Shown here: positions 17,413 to 26,170 of the stretch, in pieces
How positions within the stretch are numbered: position 1 is the stretch's first letter
Layout: each line of letters opens with the position of its first letter
Origin: Sagittula stellata E-37
GTDB taxonomy: Bacteria > Pseudomonadota > Alphaproteobacteria > Rhodobacterales > Rhodobacteraceae
Assembly (NCBI RefSeq): GCF_039724765.1
Contig: NZ_CP155729.1
Span: 1-64,000 of the forward strand
DNA: 64,000 nucleotides
Direction of reading: 5' to 3'
Notes under the pieces: generated by a model
The model's input: only the letters and a program-made list of their open reading frames with translations
What the model was told of the DNA's origin: nothing
Databases searched by the model: none
Program-made: the position numbers and the translations under genes

Positions 17413-17946
17413 ATGCCCGCACCCACGCTGCATACCCCGCGCCTGACGCTGCGCCAGCACGCCCTGGCCGACCTCGAACCGCTCTACGCGGTTCTGGGCA
17501 GCGACCACGCGCGTTACGTGGGCGGGCCCTTCTCGCGGCGCGACGCGTGGTACATCCTTGGCGCCGAGGCGGGAAGCTGGGACATTCTGGGCTTCGGGTC
17601 GTGGGGCGTGGAGACGCGCGACGGCACCCTTGTCGGACAGGTCGGCATCAATCGCCCCCCGCATTACCCGGAGGTCGAGATCGGCTGGACCCTCCTGCCG
17701 GAGGCCGAGGGCAAGGGCTATGCCACCGAGGCGACGACCGCCGCGCTGCACTGGGCGTGGGAGAACGGGTTCGAGACGCTGGTGTCCTACATCACGCCGG
17801 GCAACGACCGCTCCATCGCGCTGGCCGAACGGCTGGGCGCCGTGGCCGATCCGGACGCCGCCCTGCCCGAAGGCGAGACGCCCGAGGAAACCGTGGTCTA
17901 CCGCCATGCGCCCGACGCCGACGGCACGCCGGAGGCCTACGCATGA
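17413..17946 (+). CDS. GNAT acetyltransferase 1 of 5 (RimJ/RimL-like)
   Basis: A 177-residue GNAT of the RimJ/RimL type (Acetyltransf_3). It opens with LHTPRLTLRQHALADLEPLYA. The acetyl-CoA loop is LLPEAEGKGYATEAT, and ITPGNDRSIALAERLGA follows. It is the first of five tandem, related GNAT genes, and its stop overlaps the next start (ATGA). Substrates of this group are protein N-termini, amino acids or small amines; none can be assigned here. The first gene of the set starts 69 bases after ffh. Confidence 0.9.
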   Translation: MPAPTLHTPRLTLRQHALADLEPLYAVLGSDHARYVGGPFSRRDAWYILGAEAGSWDILGFGSWGVETRDGTLVGQVGINRPPHYPEVEIGWTLLPEAEGKGYATEATTAALHWAWENGFETLVSYITPGNDRSIALAERLGAVADPDAALPEGETPEETVVYRHAPDADGTPEAYA

Positions 17947-18503
17947 GCCTGACCCGCGCGCCCCGTCTCGAAACCGACCGCCTGATCCTGCGCGGCCCGG
18001 AAACCTCCGACGCCGAAGCCTACATCGCCTTCCTCACCGACCGCCCCCGCGCGGACGGCTTCGGCGCCTATGACAATCGCGGCGACGCGTGGCGCTGGTT
18101 CGCACTGAACGTCGGCCACTGGCACATCCACGGCTACGGCTATTTCACGCTGGAACTGAAGGACACGGGTAAGAAGGCCTCCGGCAGCAAGGAGTCTGGC
18201 GCGGTCGCCGGCATCTGCGGCATCTGGAATCCCGAAGGCTGGCCGGAACCGGAAATCGGCTGGGCGCTCTTTGCAGGCTACGAAGGCAAGGGGCTCGCGG
18301 TCGAGGCCGCGCTTCGCGCCCGCCGCTGGGCCTACGAGGACCTGGGGCTTTCCGCTCTGACCTCCAACATCGTTCCGGGCAACACCCGCTCCGCCGCCCT
18401 GGCAGAACGCCTCGGCGCCGTGCTCGAACGCACATACGACAACGTCTACATGGGTCAGGAAGAACTCTGGCGCCATCCCGCTCCCAAGGATGTCCTGCCA
18501 TGA
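17943..18503 (+). CDS. GNAT acetyltransferase 2 of 5
   Basis: A 186-residue paralogue. It starts with an ATGA overlap. Motifs: RLETDRLILRGPETSDAEAY, GHWHIHGYGYFTLELKD, LFAGYEGKGLAVEA for acetyl-CoA, and IVPGNTRSAALAERLGA. It shares the 'GHW.I.GYGYF/MW' segment with numbers 3 and 5, which separates the set from generic RimJ proteins. A Lys/Ser-rich insertion (GKKASGSKESG) is unique to this copy. Confidence 0.9.
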   Translation: MSLTRAPRLETDRLILRGPETSDAEAYIAFLTDRPRADGFGAYDNRGDAWRWFALNVGHWHIHGYGYFTLELKDTGKKASGSKESGAVAGICGIWNPEGWPEPEIGWALFAGYEGKGLAVEAALRARRWAYEDLGLSALTSNIVPGNTRSAALAERLGAVLERTYDNVYMGQEELWRHPAPKDVLP

Positions 18504-19006
18504 TGGCGTCTTACTCCCTCACCACCGACCGTCTTTTCCTCCGCACCCCGCGCGAGGAGGATTTCGAACACTGCGCCACCTACATGGCCTCCGCGCGGTC
18601 CAAGTTCACCGGCGGCCCGTTGACCGAACGCTTCGACATCTGGCGCGGGTTCCTCGGCTCCATCGGCCATTGGGGCCTGCGCGGCTACGGCTTCTTCACT
18701 GTGCTGCACAAGGACAAGCCGGTGGGGCGTGTCGGTCTGGTCAACCACATCATGTGGGAAGAGCCGGAGCTGGGCTGGCACCTCTTCGCAGGGCACGAAG
18801 GCAAGGGCTTTGCCACGGAGGCCGCCGAGGCCGTGCGCCTCTGGGCGGCAGAGGCCCACGGGCTGAACCACCTGATCTCCTACATCCACCCCGACAACGC
18901 GCCGTCGCGCCGCGTCGCGCAGCGCATGGGCGCCACGCACGAACGCGACACCTCGCTTCTGGGGCAGACCGCACAGGTCTGGCGGCACAGGAAAGTCGTG
19001 CCATGA
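18500..19006 (+). CDS. GNAT acetyltransferase 3 of 5
   Basis: A 168-residue paralogue, ATGA-coupled to gene 2. Motifs: LTTDRLFLRTPREEDFEH, GHWGLRGYGFFTVLHKD, LFAGHEGKGFATEAAEA, and IHPDNAPSRRVAQRMGA. It ends with the same QVWRHRK pattern as copy 4 (HVWRHRKE). The C-terminal 'W/Y-RH' signature recurs in most copies. Substrate unknown. Confidence 0.9.
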   Translation: MMASYSLTTDRLFLRTPREEDFEHCATYMASARSKFTGGPLTERFDIWRGFLGSIGHWGLRGYGFFTVLHKDKPVGRVGLVNHIMWEEPELGWHLFAGHEGKGFATEAAEAVRLWAAEAHGLNHLISYIHPDNAPSRRVAQRMGATHERDTSLLGQTAQVWRHRKVVP

Positions 19007-19596
19007 CGACCAGGGATCTCGACGCAAAGGCACCGTGCGAAAAGCACCGCCCCGGACCGGCCGCACGCAACGCGGCCCGGATGGGCGGCCGCGTGCCGGT
19101 CATAGACACCCGGCGGCTGCAACTGCGCGGCCCGCGGATCTACGACTTCGAAACCTACGCCGAGATCCTGACCTCCGACCGCGCGATCTTCATGGACGGC
19201 CCCTACAGCCGCGAAGAGGCATGGTCCGACTTCACCAACTACATCGCCTGCTGGATGTTGCACGGGCATGGCCTCTGGACCATCGACGCCGCCACCCAGC
19301 CGACGGCGGGTTTCGTGCTGCTGGGCTACGAATGGGAAGACCCGGAGCCGGAGCTGGGCATCTTCCTCAGCGCGGCCGCCGAAGGTCAGGGCATCGCGCT
19401 CGAAGCGCTCGAAGCCGCCCGCGACCACGCCTTCAACGACCTGAATTGGGACAGCGTCGCCTCTTTCGTCGCCTCCGACAACGACCGGGCCAACCGCCTG
19501 ATGAAACGCTCCGGCGCGCGCCGCGATGCGGAGGTCGAGGCCCGGATCCGCGAAACCGACCTGCACGTCTGGCGCCACCGGAAGGAGGCCGCCTGA
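19003..19596 (+). CDS. GNAT acetyltransferase 4 of 5
   Basis: A 197-residue paralogue, ATGA-coupled to gene 3. It has an extra basic N-terminus of about 30 residues before VIDTRRLQLRGPRIYDFET. The acetyl-CoA loop is altered: SAAAEGQGIALEALEA, with Gln in place of the usual Lys. The end is ETDLHVWRHRKEAA. The extended N-terminus could also be untranslated if a later start such as MGGRVPVIDT is used. Confidence 0.87.
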   Translation: MTTRDLDAKAPCEKHRPGPAARNAARMGGRVPVIDTRRLQLRGPRIYDFETYAEILTSDRAIFMDGPYSREEAWSDFTNYIACWMLHGHGLWTIDAATQPTAGFVLLGYEWEDPEPELGIFLSAAAEGQGIALEALEAARDHAFNDLNWDSVASFVASDNDRANRLMKRSGARRDAEVEARIRETDLHVWRHRKEAA

Positions 19597-20198
19597 TGCC
19601 CGGCCAGACCATTCCCGTACTGGAGACCAAGCGCCTGCGCCTCTGCGCGCCCGAAGCGCAGGACTATCCGGACTTCAAGGCGACCTTCGCCTCCTACCGC
19701 TCGCGTTTCATGGGCGGGCCGCTCAACGCTTACGAGACTTGGATGCTCTATGCCGCCGAGATCGGCCACTGGGAAATCCGCGGCTACGGCATGTGGATGA
19801 TCCACCTGAAGGACACCGGCGAGACGGTCGGCATGGCCGGCGGCTGGTTCCCGGCGAAATGGCCCGAGCGCGAGATCGCCTGGATCATCTGGCCCGACCG
19901 CGCCGGCAAGGGCTTTGCGCTGGAGGCGACCGACCGCGTCCGCCGCCATTTCTACCACGACCTTGGATGGGAGACGGCCGTCTCCTACATCGACCCCAAG
20001 AACCTCGATTCCATCCGCCTGGCCGAACGGCTGGGCTGCTGGAAGGACCGCGAGGCCGCGACCATCGACGGCTCCGACGCGGTCTACCGCCACCCGACCC
20101 TGGACCAGCTCAAAGGCCAGACCGGGCACGGCGTCGCGATGGAGATCGCGCACTACCAGGACCCGCTCTTCAAACCGAAAGGCTTCGCCATTGACTGA
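19596..20198 (+). CDS. GNAT acetyltransferase 5 of 5
   Basis: A 200-residue paralogue. The start ATG shares one base with the previous stop (TGATG). Motifs: VLETKRLRLCAPEAQDY, GHWEIRGYGMWMIHLKD, IIWPDRAGKGFALEATD, and IDPKNLDSIRLAERLGC. A C-terminal extension of about 25 residues (KGQTGHGVAMEIAHYQD) is not seen in the other copies. It overlaps the next gene's start by 8 bases, so the GNAT array, chorismate mutase and perhaps rpsP form one transcript. Confidence 0.9.
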   Translation: MPGQTIPVLETKRLRLCAPEAQDYPDFKATFASYRSRFMGGPLNAYETWMLYAAEIGHWEIRGYGMWMIHLKDTGETVGMAGGWFPAKWPEREIAWIIWPDRAGKGFALEATDRVRRHFYHDLGWETAVSYIDPKNLDSIRLAERLGCWKDREAATIDGSDAVYRHPTLDQLKGQTGHGVAMEIAHYQDPLFKPKGFAID

Positions 20199-20496
20199 CG
20201 TTCAGGACGATATCCAGCGCGCCGCAACGCTGCTGAAAGGCCACCGCGAGTCCATCGACCGGCTCGACGCGATCCTCGTCTACACGCTGGCCGAGCGGTT
20301 CAAGCACACCCAGGCCGTGGGCGTCCTCAAGGCGCAGCACGACCTCCCGCCCTCCGACCCCGCGCGCGAAGAAAAGCAGATCGCGCGGCTCGAAGATCTT
20401 GCGATCCAGGCCGACCTCGACCCGGATTTCGCCAAGAAATTCCTGAATTTCATCATTCAGGAGGTGATCCGTCACCACAAGGAACACCAGAACTGA
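20191..20496 (+). CDS. Chorismate mutase (AroQ type)
   Basis: A 101-residue, all-helical AroQ-class mutase that converts chorismate to prephenate for Phe/Tyr synthesis. Motifs: [27 protein letters not shown], with the expected Arg and Lys contacts, then a loop with [15 protein letters not shown] and a third helix ending [17 protein letters not shown]. The start is TTG at 20191, overlapping the GNAT 5 stop by 8 bases. The position before rpsP is usual for Rhodobacterales. It is monofunctional, with no fused dehydratase. Confidence 0.92.
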   Translation: MTDVQDDIQRAATLLKGHRESIDRLDAILVYTLAERFKHTQAVGVLKAQHDLPPSDPAREEKQIARLEDLAIQADLDPDFAKKFLNFIIQEVIRHHKEHQN

Positions 20497-20545
20497 GGCC
20501 ACAAGACACGGCCTGCAATCGCCATTCAGATCAAGGAGAAACAAA

Positions 20546-20911
20546 ATGGCAGTCAAGATTCGTCTCGCCCGCGGCGGTTCCAAGAAGCGCCCCTTCTATC
20601 GCATCGTCGCCGCCGACTCGCGCATGCCGCGCGACGGCCGCTTCATCGAGAAGCTGGGCACCTACAACCCGCTCCTGCCGAAGGATTCGGAAGAGCGCGT
20701 CAAGATGGACCTGGAGCGCATCCAGTACTGGATGTCCCACGGCGCCCAGCCGACCGACCGCGTGTCGCGCTTCCTCGAAGCCGCTGGCGTGATCGAGAAG
20801 AAAGAGCGCGCCAACCTCAAGAAGGGCGAGCCGGGCAAGAAAGCCCAGGAGCGCGCCGAAGAGAAAGCCGCCAAGGCAGCCGCAGCCGAAGAAGCGCCCG
20901 CCGACGAATAA
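20546..20911 (+). CDS. rpsP: 30S ribosomal protein S16
   Basis: A 121-residue S16. The core (residues 1-80) begins [25 protein letters not shown] and contains [12 protein letters not shown] Lys/Glu/Ala-rich tail of about 35 residues follows, typical of alphaproteobacteria. It starts at ATG 20546 after AAGGAGAA. A strong terminator follows, so rimM and trmD must be transcribed separately. Confidence 0.98.
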   Translation: MAVKIRLARGGSKKRPFYRIVAADSRMPRDGRFIEKLGTYNPLLPKDSEERVKMDLERIQYWMSHGAQPTDRVSRFLEAAGVIEKKERANLKKGEPGKKAQERAEEKAAKAAAAEEAPADE

Positions 20912-20976
20912 TCGGCCCGCGACGTCGGCACGGTCCCTGTCATGCCAAACGGCACGCCTCATGGACCTGACGAGAG

Positions 20977-21004
20977 GCCCCCGCCCGACCGGCGGGGGCT
21001 TTTT
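20977..21004 (+). terminator. Rho-independent terminator after rpsP
   Basis: A perfect 9-base stem (GCCCCCGCC at 20977-20985 with GGCGGGGGC at 20991-20999), a 5-base loop and a T5 tract. Confidence 0.9.
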
Positions 21005-21057
21005 CATGTCCGGATTTCATGTCGGGGTGACACCCGAAGGCGCGTTCGGCCGAAGCC

Positions 21058-22035
21058 TCAGCGCCGGATCGACCACGTCAGGGCGACTTCGTGGCCCGAC
21101 GCCTCCAGCATCTCGCGTTTCGACGTCCAGTCCGCCGGGCAGATCATCATGCCCGCCCGCGCGCCCCGCGCGGCCAGCGCCCCTTCAGCGGCCTGCAACA
21201 GGTGCAGTGCCTCGCCCGCAACACCCGTGGCGCCGACCTCGGCAAAGCCCTCGTGGAAATAGTCGTCGATCATGCCGACGCCCTTCGGTTCATGCGCCGC
21301 GGGCAGATGCAGCGGCGTCGCGGGATGGGCGATGGCATACCCCGTCACCCGCCCCCCGGCCTCTGTCACCAGCATGTCGCGGTCGGTCAGCGTCAGGCTC
21401 TTGCGCATCCAGCTTTCGAACCGTGCATCCGCCTCCGGATGCGGCTTCCAGAACGGATCGACCGAATACAGGCAGTCCCGGTTCACCGCGCTCTGCGCCA
21501 CCAGTCCGGGAATGTCGCCCGCACCCGCCAGCGGCACCTTGTGCGCCCCCGTTTCGATGCGCGCGCGGAAGTACAGCGTCAGCGGCGCATAGCCCGCGCC
21601 CTCCAGCGCCGCCGCCCAGGCGCCGGGCAGCACGTGCGAGGCCAGCAGGATCTTCGCCCCCGCCTTTGTCAGGTCGTCTTCGGCCGCCGCCAGCAGCGCC
21701 TCTGCCGTCCCGGACGAGGCGTCCGGGGCCACGGCGCAGTCCTCCATCAGAAGCCCGGGCATGCCGTCCTCCCCGGCATAGATCGGCGGCACCGGCAACA
21801 GGATCGAATGCGCGACCCCGGTGATCCGCCCGTCCTCCTCCGCCACCATCCAGCCGTGGCGGATCGGCGTGCCACCCTGCGTCGCACCTTCGATGAAGCC
21901 TGCGACAGCGTCCCCGGCCTCCGCCTTCATCGCCCACAGATCGGCGTCGCACGCCTGCCGGGCGGCGGCGTCCTGCAACAGCAAATCCGTAACGGCACCA
22001 GTATCTTCGGAGGAAAAGGGACGAACGACGGTCAT
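21058..22035 (-). CDS. GNAT-family acetyltransferase (long form)
   Basis: A 325-residue protein on the opposite strand to its neighbours. It starts at ATG 22035 (MTVVRPFSSEDTGAVTDLL). The N-terminal part is GNAT-like (HGWMVAEEDGRITGVAHSILL, GTAEALLAAAEDDLTKAGAK). The second half looks like a diverged copy (DMLVTEAGGRVTGYAIAHP, VAGEALHLLQAAEGALAARGARA), so it may be a tandem-GNAT protein. It interrupts the translation-gene run between rpsP and rimM. The substrate is unknown. Confidence 0.75.
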   Translation of the reverse strand: MTVVRPFSSEDTGAVTDLLLQDAAARQACDADLWAMKAEAGDAVAGFIEGATQGGTPIRHGWMVAEEDGRITGVAHSILLPVPPIYAGEDGMPGLLMEDCAVAPDASSGTAEALLAAAEDDLTKAGAKILLASHVLPGAWAAALEGAGYAPLTLYFRARIETGAHKVPLAGAGDIPGLVAQSAVNRDCLYSVDPFWKPHPEADARFESWMRKSLTLTDRDMLVTEAGGRVTGYAIAHPATPLHLPAAHEPKGVGMIDDYFHEGFAEVGATGVAGEALHLLQAAEGALAARGARAGMMICPADWTSKREMLEASGHEVALTWSIRR

Positions 22036-22180
22036 AACGGGCACTCCTGAATTTAAACGAGGCAAGCTAAGCCGGTTTCCCGGCAATCTGCCAGCGGCTG
22101 ACCCATGCCCGGCGGCTTCCCGCACACCGCGTGTCCGTCCCCTCTGGCCCCCGCCCGCGCGCCGTGGCACACCCGGCGTC

Positions 22181-22321
22181 ATGTTCGGACTGATCCGCCT
22201 TCCCATCCTGTTGCTCATCGCCTTCGTAGCGGGCATCTTCTACGAACGTGCGCAGCAGGAGGACTCCTGCGCGGCGATGGGCGGCAACTGGATGCGTGCG
22301 GGGCTTTGCGCCCTGCCATGA
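22181..22321 (+). CDS. Small single-span membrane protein upstream of rimM
   Basis: A 46-residue protein: an N-terminal membrane helix ([20 protein letters not shown]), then [17 protein letters not shown] and a second Cys (LCALP). The two cysteines lie outside the helix. From memory, similar small proteins (helix, 'FYER', Cys, 'GG.W', Cys) precede rimM in related genomes. It has no clear Shine-Dalgarno. Its stop codon overlaps an ATG in the rimM frame and lies 11 bases before the preferred rimM start, so coupling to rimM is likely. Confidence 0.65.
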   Translation: MFGLIRLPILLLIAFVAGIFYERAQQEDSCAAMGGNWMRAGLCALP

Positions 22322-22332
22322 GGACAACGGAC

Positions 22333-22836
22333 ATGGACCAGACGATCTGCGTCGGCGCCATCGCGGGTGCCTTCGGGGTGCAGGGCGAAGCGCGCCTGAA
22401 AAGCTTCACCGCCGATCCCCGTGCCATCGAGGACTACGCGCCGCTCACCACCGAAGACGGGCGCAGTTTCGGTCTGAACATCACCCGCGAGATCGCCAAC
22501 GGGTTCGCCGTCCGCCTCACCGGCGTGGCCACCAAGGAGGAAGCCGACGCGCTCAAGGGGGTGCGGCTCTACGCGCCGCGCGACCGGCTGCCCTCTCTCC
22601 CGGATGACGAATTTTACCACACCGACCTGATCGGTCTGTCCGTCTTCGACACCGGCGGGGTGGAACTGGGCAAGGTGAAGGCCGTCCTCAACCACGGGGC
22701 CACCGACCTTCTGGAACTGCACGCCACCGGCAAAAGCGGCACGGTCCTTCTGCCCTTCACCCGCGCCTGCGTGCCCACCGTCGATCTGACCGCTGGCCGG
22801 ATCGTCGCGGACCCGCCCGAAGGGCTGCTCGACTGA
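22333..22836 (+). CDS. rimM: 16S rRNA processing/ribosome maturation factor RimM
   Basis: A 167-residue RimM that binds S19 and helps mature the 30S head. Motifs: [21 protein letters not shown] at the N-terminus, [27 protein letters not shown] at the PRC-barrel start, and a C-terminal [15 protein letters not shown]. The start is ATG 22333, eight bases after GAGGA; an ATG five codons upstream overlaps the small membrane-protein stop. Confidence 0.95.
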   Translation: MDQTICVGAIAGAFGVQGEARLKSFTADPRAIEDYAPLTTEDGRSFGLNITREIANGFAVRLTGVATKEEADALKGVRLYAPRDRLPSLPDDEFYHTDLIGLSVFDTGGVELGKVKAVLNHGATDLLELHATGKSGTVLLPFTRACVPTVDLTAGRIVADPPEGLLD

Positions 22837-23054
22837 CCGATGATTCCCGGGGCGCGACATGGGTCCCAAAGATGGCAGCCGCCCGGATTTCGCCACTTTG
22901 CCTGTTTCGCCAACGGACACAAAAGGTGCGAATGCACCGGATCGCCCACCCCCTGACACCAATCAACCAAAAATACCTTCAGCAGCACCCACTTCTTGCC
23001 ATAGTTGTCGTCCATTTCTAGCCTTAATCGAGACGCATTTGATGGATCACCGCC

Positions 23055-24212
23055 TTGCTGAACCAGAAGGTCAGATTGTTTTTCTCCGGACTGGCCGCCG
23101 CGCCGGTCCTGACCGTTGCACTGGCGTCGGTCAGCAACGACATGGGCACGTTCCTTGGCGGATCGGCGGCACTGGTCGGCATCACCTCCATCGCCGCAAC
23201 GGTCCGGTGGCGTCCGCTGAACCTCGTCCGCCGCAAGCTTGTCTCTTTCGGCAATCCCAGGGCGCTGCGCCACACGCCCCGTGGCATGCCCCCCGCCGAG
23301 CGCCAGCGCGAGGTTGTCTCCCGCGCCATGTCGCCCGTTCAGCACGGCCCCATCGACGACCGCCCGATCTCCCGCGAAGAGGCGGTCGCGTGGATCCTGC
23401 ACCGCTCTCTTTCCGCCTGGACCGGCGACCGCCCGGAAATCGCGCTTGCCACCATCTCGTCGCATCGCCTGCTCACGCTGTACCTGATGTCCCGGCTGCT
23501 GACCTCGTCCCCGGGCGAAGCCGGTGAACTGGCGCAGCACTTCCGCCGTCCGGATGCGGTGCTGTCCATGCGCGACGAGGTCGACAAGCTTGCCCGCAAC
23601 CGCGACGAATGGGACCGCGACCAGCGCGTGTGGACGGCCACGCACTGGCTCTGGACAAGTCAGACGCAGGACAAGGCGCCCGGCTCTCTCTCCAAGGCAC
23701 TGGCCCTCCTCGGCCCGCCGGACATCGACCTCTGGCACCGGGTGGTGACCGAACACGATCCGGCCAGCCCGGAGCAGGTAACCGCCGCTTTCTGGTGCCT
23801 CCGGCAACCCGCCTGCGACCGCGCCACCGTCGCCGCCTTCCTCGCCGGGATCGTGCTGGACGGGCGGCTCGTCGCCGCCGCGCGCGCCGGCGACACCGAG
23901 TTCCTGAACGAAGCGCGCAGCCTCATCGAGCGCTGGAACGCGGGCGTCTACAAGACCGGCGACCTTGCTCTCGCCCCGCCGCAGGGGTCGACCGACCCCG
24001 CCGCGCGGCTGGCCGACACCCTGCGTCAACTGGAGCAGATCACCGGCGACCGCTGGCCCGCACCCGCCGGGGTCTTCACCGCGCGCGAAGGCCGCACACC
24101 CCGGCCCCGCACCGCATGGGACCTGTCCACCGGACGGCTCGCCAGCGAACCCCAGCGGCGCCACTACGTCGAGGCCCAACCCGTGATGCTTCCGGCGCAA
24201 AACCCGTTCTGA
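23055..24212 (+). CDS. Hypothetical membrane-anchored protein between rimM and trmD
   Basis: A 385-residue protein I do not recognise. The only available in-frame start before the first helix is TTG 23055, because a stop codon lies 15 bases upstream. Two hydrophobic stretches lie within residues 7-50 (LFFSGLAAAPVLTVALASV and a GITSIAATV segment). The rest is soluble: a DDRPISREEAVAWIL segment, a helical Arg/Asp-rich region with DRDQRVWTATHWLW, and a Pro-rich C-terminus. The base composition matches its neighbours, so recent transfer is not indicated. Topology suggests an inner-membrane protein with a large cytoplasmic domain. Confidence 0.75.
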   Translation: MLNQKVRLFFSGLAAAPVLTVALASVSNDMGTFLGGSAALVGITSIAATVRWRPLNLVRRKLVSFGNPRALRHTPRGMPPAERQREVVSRAMSPVQHGPIDDRPISREEAVAWILHRSLSAWTGDRPEIALATISSHRLLTLYLMSRLLTSSPGEAGELAQHFRRPDAVLSMRDEVDKLARNRDEWDRDQRVWTATHWLWTSQTQDKAPGSLSKALALLGPPDIDLWHRVVTEHDPASPEQVTAAFWCLRQPACDRATVAAFLAGIVLDGRLVAAARAGDTEFLNEARSLIERWNAGVYKTGDLALAPPQGSTDPAARLADTLRQLEQITGDRWPAPAGVFTAREGRTPRPRTAWDLSTGRLASEPQRRHYVEAQPVMLPAQNPF

Positions 24213-24252
24213 CCGCTTGCCGCCCGCTGGTGGAACGGGATAAAGCCCGGCC

Positions 24253-25053
24253 ATGTCCGACGCTCCCCGTTCCCATGGCCGCAAGACCATCCGCCCCAGC
24301 CTGAAGCCGCGCGACCTCATGTCCGAGGCGCCCGCGCTGGCACGCGCCTGGCACGCACAGGTCATCACCCTCTTCCCCGAAGCCTTCCCCGGCATCCTCG
24401 GCCTGTCGCTGACCGGCAAGGCGCTGCAGCAGGAGCTCTGGCAGCTTCAGACCGTGCCGCTCCGCCCCTTCGGCGAGGGCAAGCACCGCAACGTCGACGA
24501 CACACCCGCGGGCGGCGGCGCCGGCATGGTCCTGCGCCCGGACGTCATGGGCGCCGCCATCGAACACGCCCGCAGCCAGCAGGCCCCCGGCGCGCCGCTG
24601 ATCTACCTCAGCCCGCGCGGCAAACCCTTCTCGCAGGAGATGGCCCGCGACCTCGCCACCCGGCCCGGCGTCACGCTGATCTGCGGCCGGTTCGAGGGGC
24701 TCGACCAGCGCGTCATCGACCACTACCGCATCGCCGAAGTCTCCATCGGCGACTACGTCCTCACGGGCGGCGAACTGGCCGCGCAGGTCATGCTGGACGC
24801 CGCCGTGCGCCTGCTGCCCGGCGTCCTCGGCAACGCCGACTCGACGGAGGAGGAAAGCTTCTCCGACGGTCTCCTGGAGCACCCGCAATACACCCGCCCC
24901 GCCGAATGGCAGGGCCGGACCATCCCCGACGTGCTCCTCTCCGGCCACCACGGAGAGATCGCGAAATGGCGCCGCCAGCAGTCCGAAGACCTCACCCGCA
25001 CCCGCCGCCCCGACCTCTGGAACGCCCTCAAGACCCGCAAGGACTTTACGTAA
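24253..25053 (+). CDS. trmD: tRNA (guanine37-N1)-methyltransferase
   Basis: A 266-residue TrmD that methylates G37 next to the anticodon with SAM. Motifs: AQVITLFPEAFPGIL, RPFGEGKHRNVDDTPAGGGAGMV, and the trefoil-knot SAM site ICGRFEGLDQRV with VSIGDYVLTGGELAA. The C-terminal DNA/tRNA-binding part includes LLEHPQYTRPAEW. The N-terminus has an extra 30 residues (KTIRPSLKPRDLMSEAP), which I recall as normal in Rhodobacterales. It starts at ATG 24253. Confidence 0.96.
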   Translation: MSDAPRSHGRKTIRPSLKPRDLMSEAPALARAWHAQVITLFPEAFPGILGLSLTGKALQQELWQLQTVPLRPFGEGKHRNVDDTPAGGGAGMVLRPDVMGAAIEHARSQQAPGAPLIYLSPRGKPFSQEMARDLATRPGVTLICGRFEGLDQRVIDHYRIAEVSIGDYVLTGGELAAQVMLDAAVRLLPGVLGNADSTEEESFSDGLLEHPQYTRPAEWQGRTIPDVLLSGHHGEIAKWRRQQSEDLTRTRRPDLWNALKTRKDFT

Positions 25054-25105
25054 CCCACCGCAAAGGGCACCCTTGACCTCCATTCCCGGACAAGGATTTT
25101 CAATC

Positions 25106-25429
25106 ATGCGCGCCTTTTGCCTTCTCGCCCTTCTCGCCACACCCGCCGCCGCATGGGAACACACGGTCGAATACCGCTTCACCGGCACGGAGATCGCCGC
25201 CTTCACCGTGCTCGAACCGGAGGTCGAGGACCCGGAGGTCCTGGAGCTGACCCTCTCCTCCGACAGCGGCACGCTTCAGATCGTGGTGGAGGCCGACAAC
25301 GGCCTGGGCGACTGCCCCGAGATCCTGACCTACGCACAGGGCAACCCCGGCACCACCATCGTCCTGACCGCCAACCTGAACGCCCAGACGATGAACGGAG
25401 TCACGCTGGCGCAGTGTTCGGAGAGGTAA
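25106..25429 (+). CDS. Small secreted protein of unknown function
   Basis: A 107-residue protein with a clear Sec signal peptide (MRAFCLLALLATPAAAWE). The mature part is acidic (LEPEVEDPEVLELTLSS) and has two cysteines (GDCPEI and AQCSER) that could form a disulfide. It starts at ATG 25106 after AAGGAT. No family is recognised. It follows trmD by 52 bases and could be on the same transcript. Confidence 0.7.
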   Translation: MRAFCLLALLATPAAAWEHTVEYRFTGTEIAAFTVLEPEVEDPEVLELTLSSDSGTLQIVVEADNGLGDCPEILTYAQGNPGTTIVLTANLNAQTMNGVTLAQCSER

Positions 25430-25513
25430 GACCGGGGAAACGCGAAACTCTTGCGCGAGCTTGCAGCGCCATGCAATCCTCCTGCCAGTGACTTGGTTGA
25501 AGGGTTTGCGAGT

Positions 25514-26170
25514 ATGCTCGAAGCGGTTGCCAAACGCAAAGCGCATTGGTTGCTGCGCGCCGGGAGTTCCGAGCGCTACACCGGTGGCAAGCGGCCTCAG
25601 GAGGACCTTGTCACCTCCGCAGTCTTCGGGTCCATCAGGCTCATGCCCCTTGACGCCCAGCGCCCCGCGCTGAGCACACTGCTCGGCGAGAAGGTCATCG
25701 ATGACCACTTGCCCGGTACAGGCCAGATCAAAATCGATCTCTGGCCCCGGTTTCATAAGGTCGGCCGAATTTATGTCGAGCCTGATGTCGTTCTGACCTG
25801 TGACGCACGCTGCCTGGTGGTCGAAGTGAAGTGGCACGCAGTCCTCGGCAAAGATCAGCTCGAAGATCAGGTTCTCAGCGTCGATCCAAAGGCGTCGGCG
25901 GTGGTCCTTCTCGGCGAAAACGATCAAAGGGACGCGGTCCACGGTGTTCCGCTTTTTCCGAGGTCCTGGCGCTCCGTTGCTGAAAGCTGCGGTCGTGCTG
26001 CGCGCGAGACGTCGCAGATATCCTCATGGGCGAACACAATAGCCGAGTTTCTCAAACAGACGGATGTAGGCGCTGTGTTTACGGGGATTCCAGAGCCAAT
26101 TCTGCACGCCCCGTATCTGACCGAATACTATTTTTCGCCGAGGAACAGCACAGATGACCCAAACCACTGA
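25514..26170 (+). CDS. PD-(D/E)XK nuclease-like protein, first gene of an unknown pair
   Basis: A 218-residue protein. The residue order fits a PD-(D/E)XK active site: Glu30 (QEDLVTSAVFG), Asp91 (VEPDVVL), Glu104 and Lys106 (LVVEVKW), and Gln115 (KDQLEDQ). Such folds occur in restriction, repair and defence nucleases. The start chosen is ATG 25514 (MLEAVAKRKAHWLLRAG), nine bases after AAGGG; a TTG 21 codons upstream is possible. It overlaps the next gene by 17 bases. Codon use is less GC-biased than in trmD or rplS, which suggests acquisition. Function is inferred from the motif only. Confidence 0.72.
   Translation: MLEAVAKRKAHWLLRAGSSERYTGGKRPQEDLVTSAVFGSIRLMPLDAQRPALSTLLGEKVIDDHLPGTGQIKIDLWPRFHKVGRIYVEPDVVLTCDARCLVVEVKWHAVLGKDQLEDQVLSVDPKASAVVLLGENDQRDAVHGVPLFPRSWRSVAESCGRAARETSQISSWANTIAEFLKQTDVGAVFTGIPEPILHAPYLTEYYFSPRNSTDDPNH

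Noticed and set aside
15460..17907. Long minus-strand open frame continuous with the paralogue gene at 14938-15459
   Set aside because: It is antisense to ffh and the first GNAT. Composition is that of a GC-rich shadow frame.
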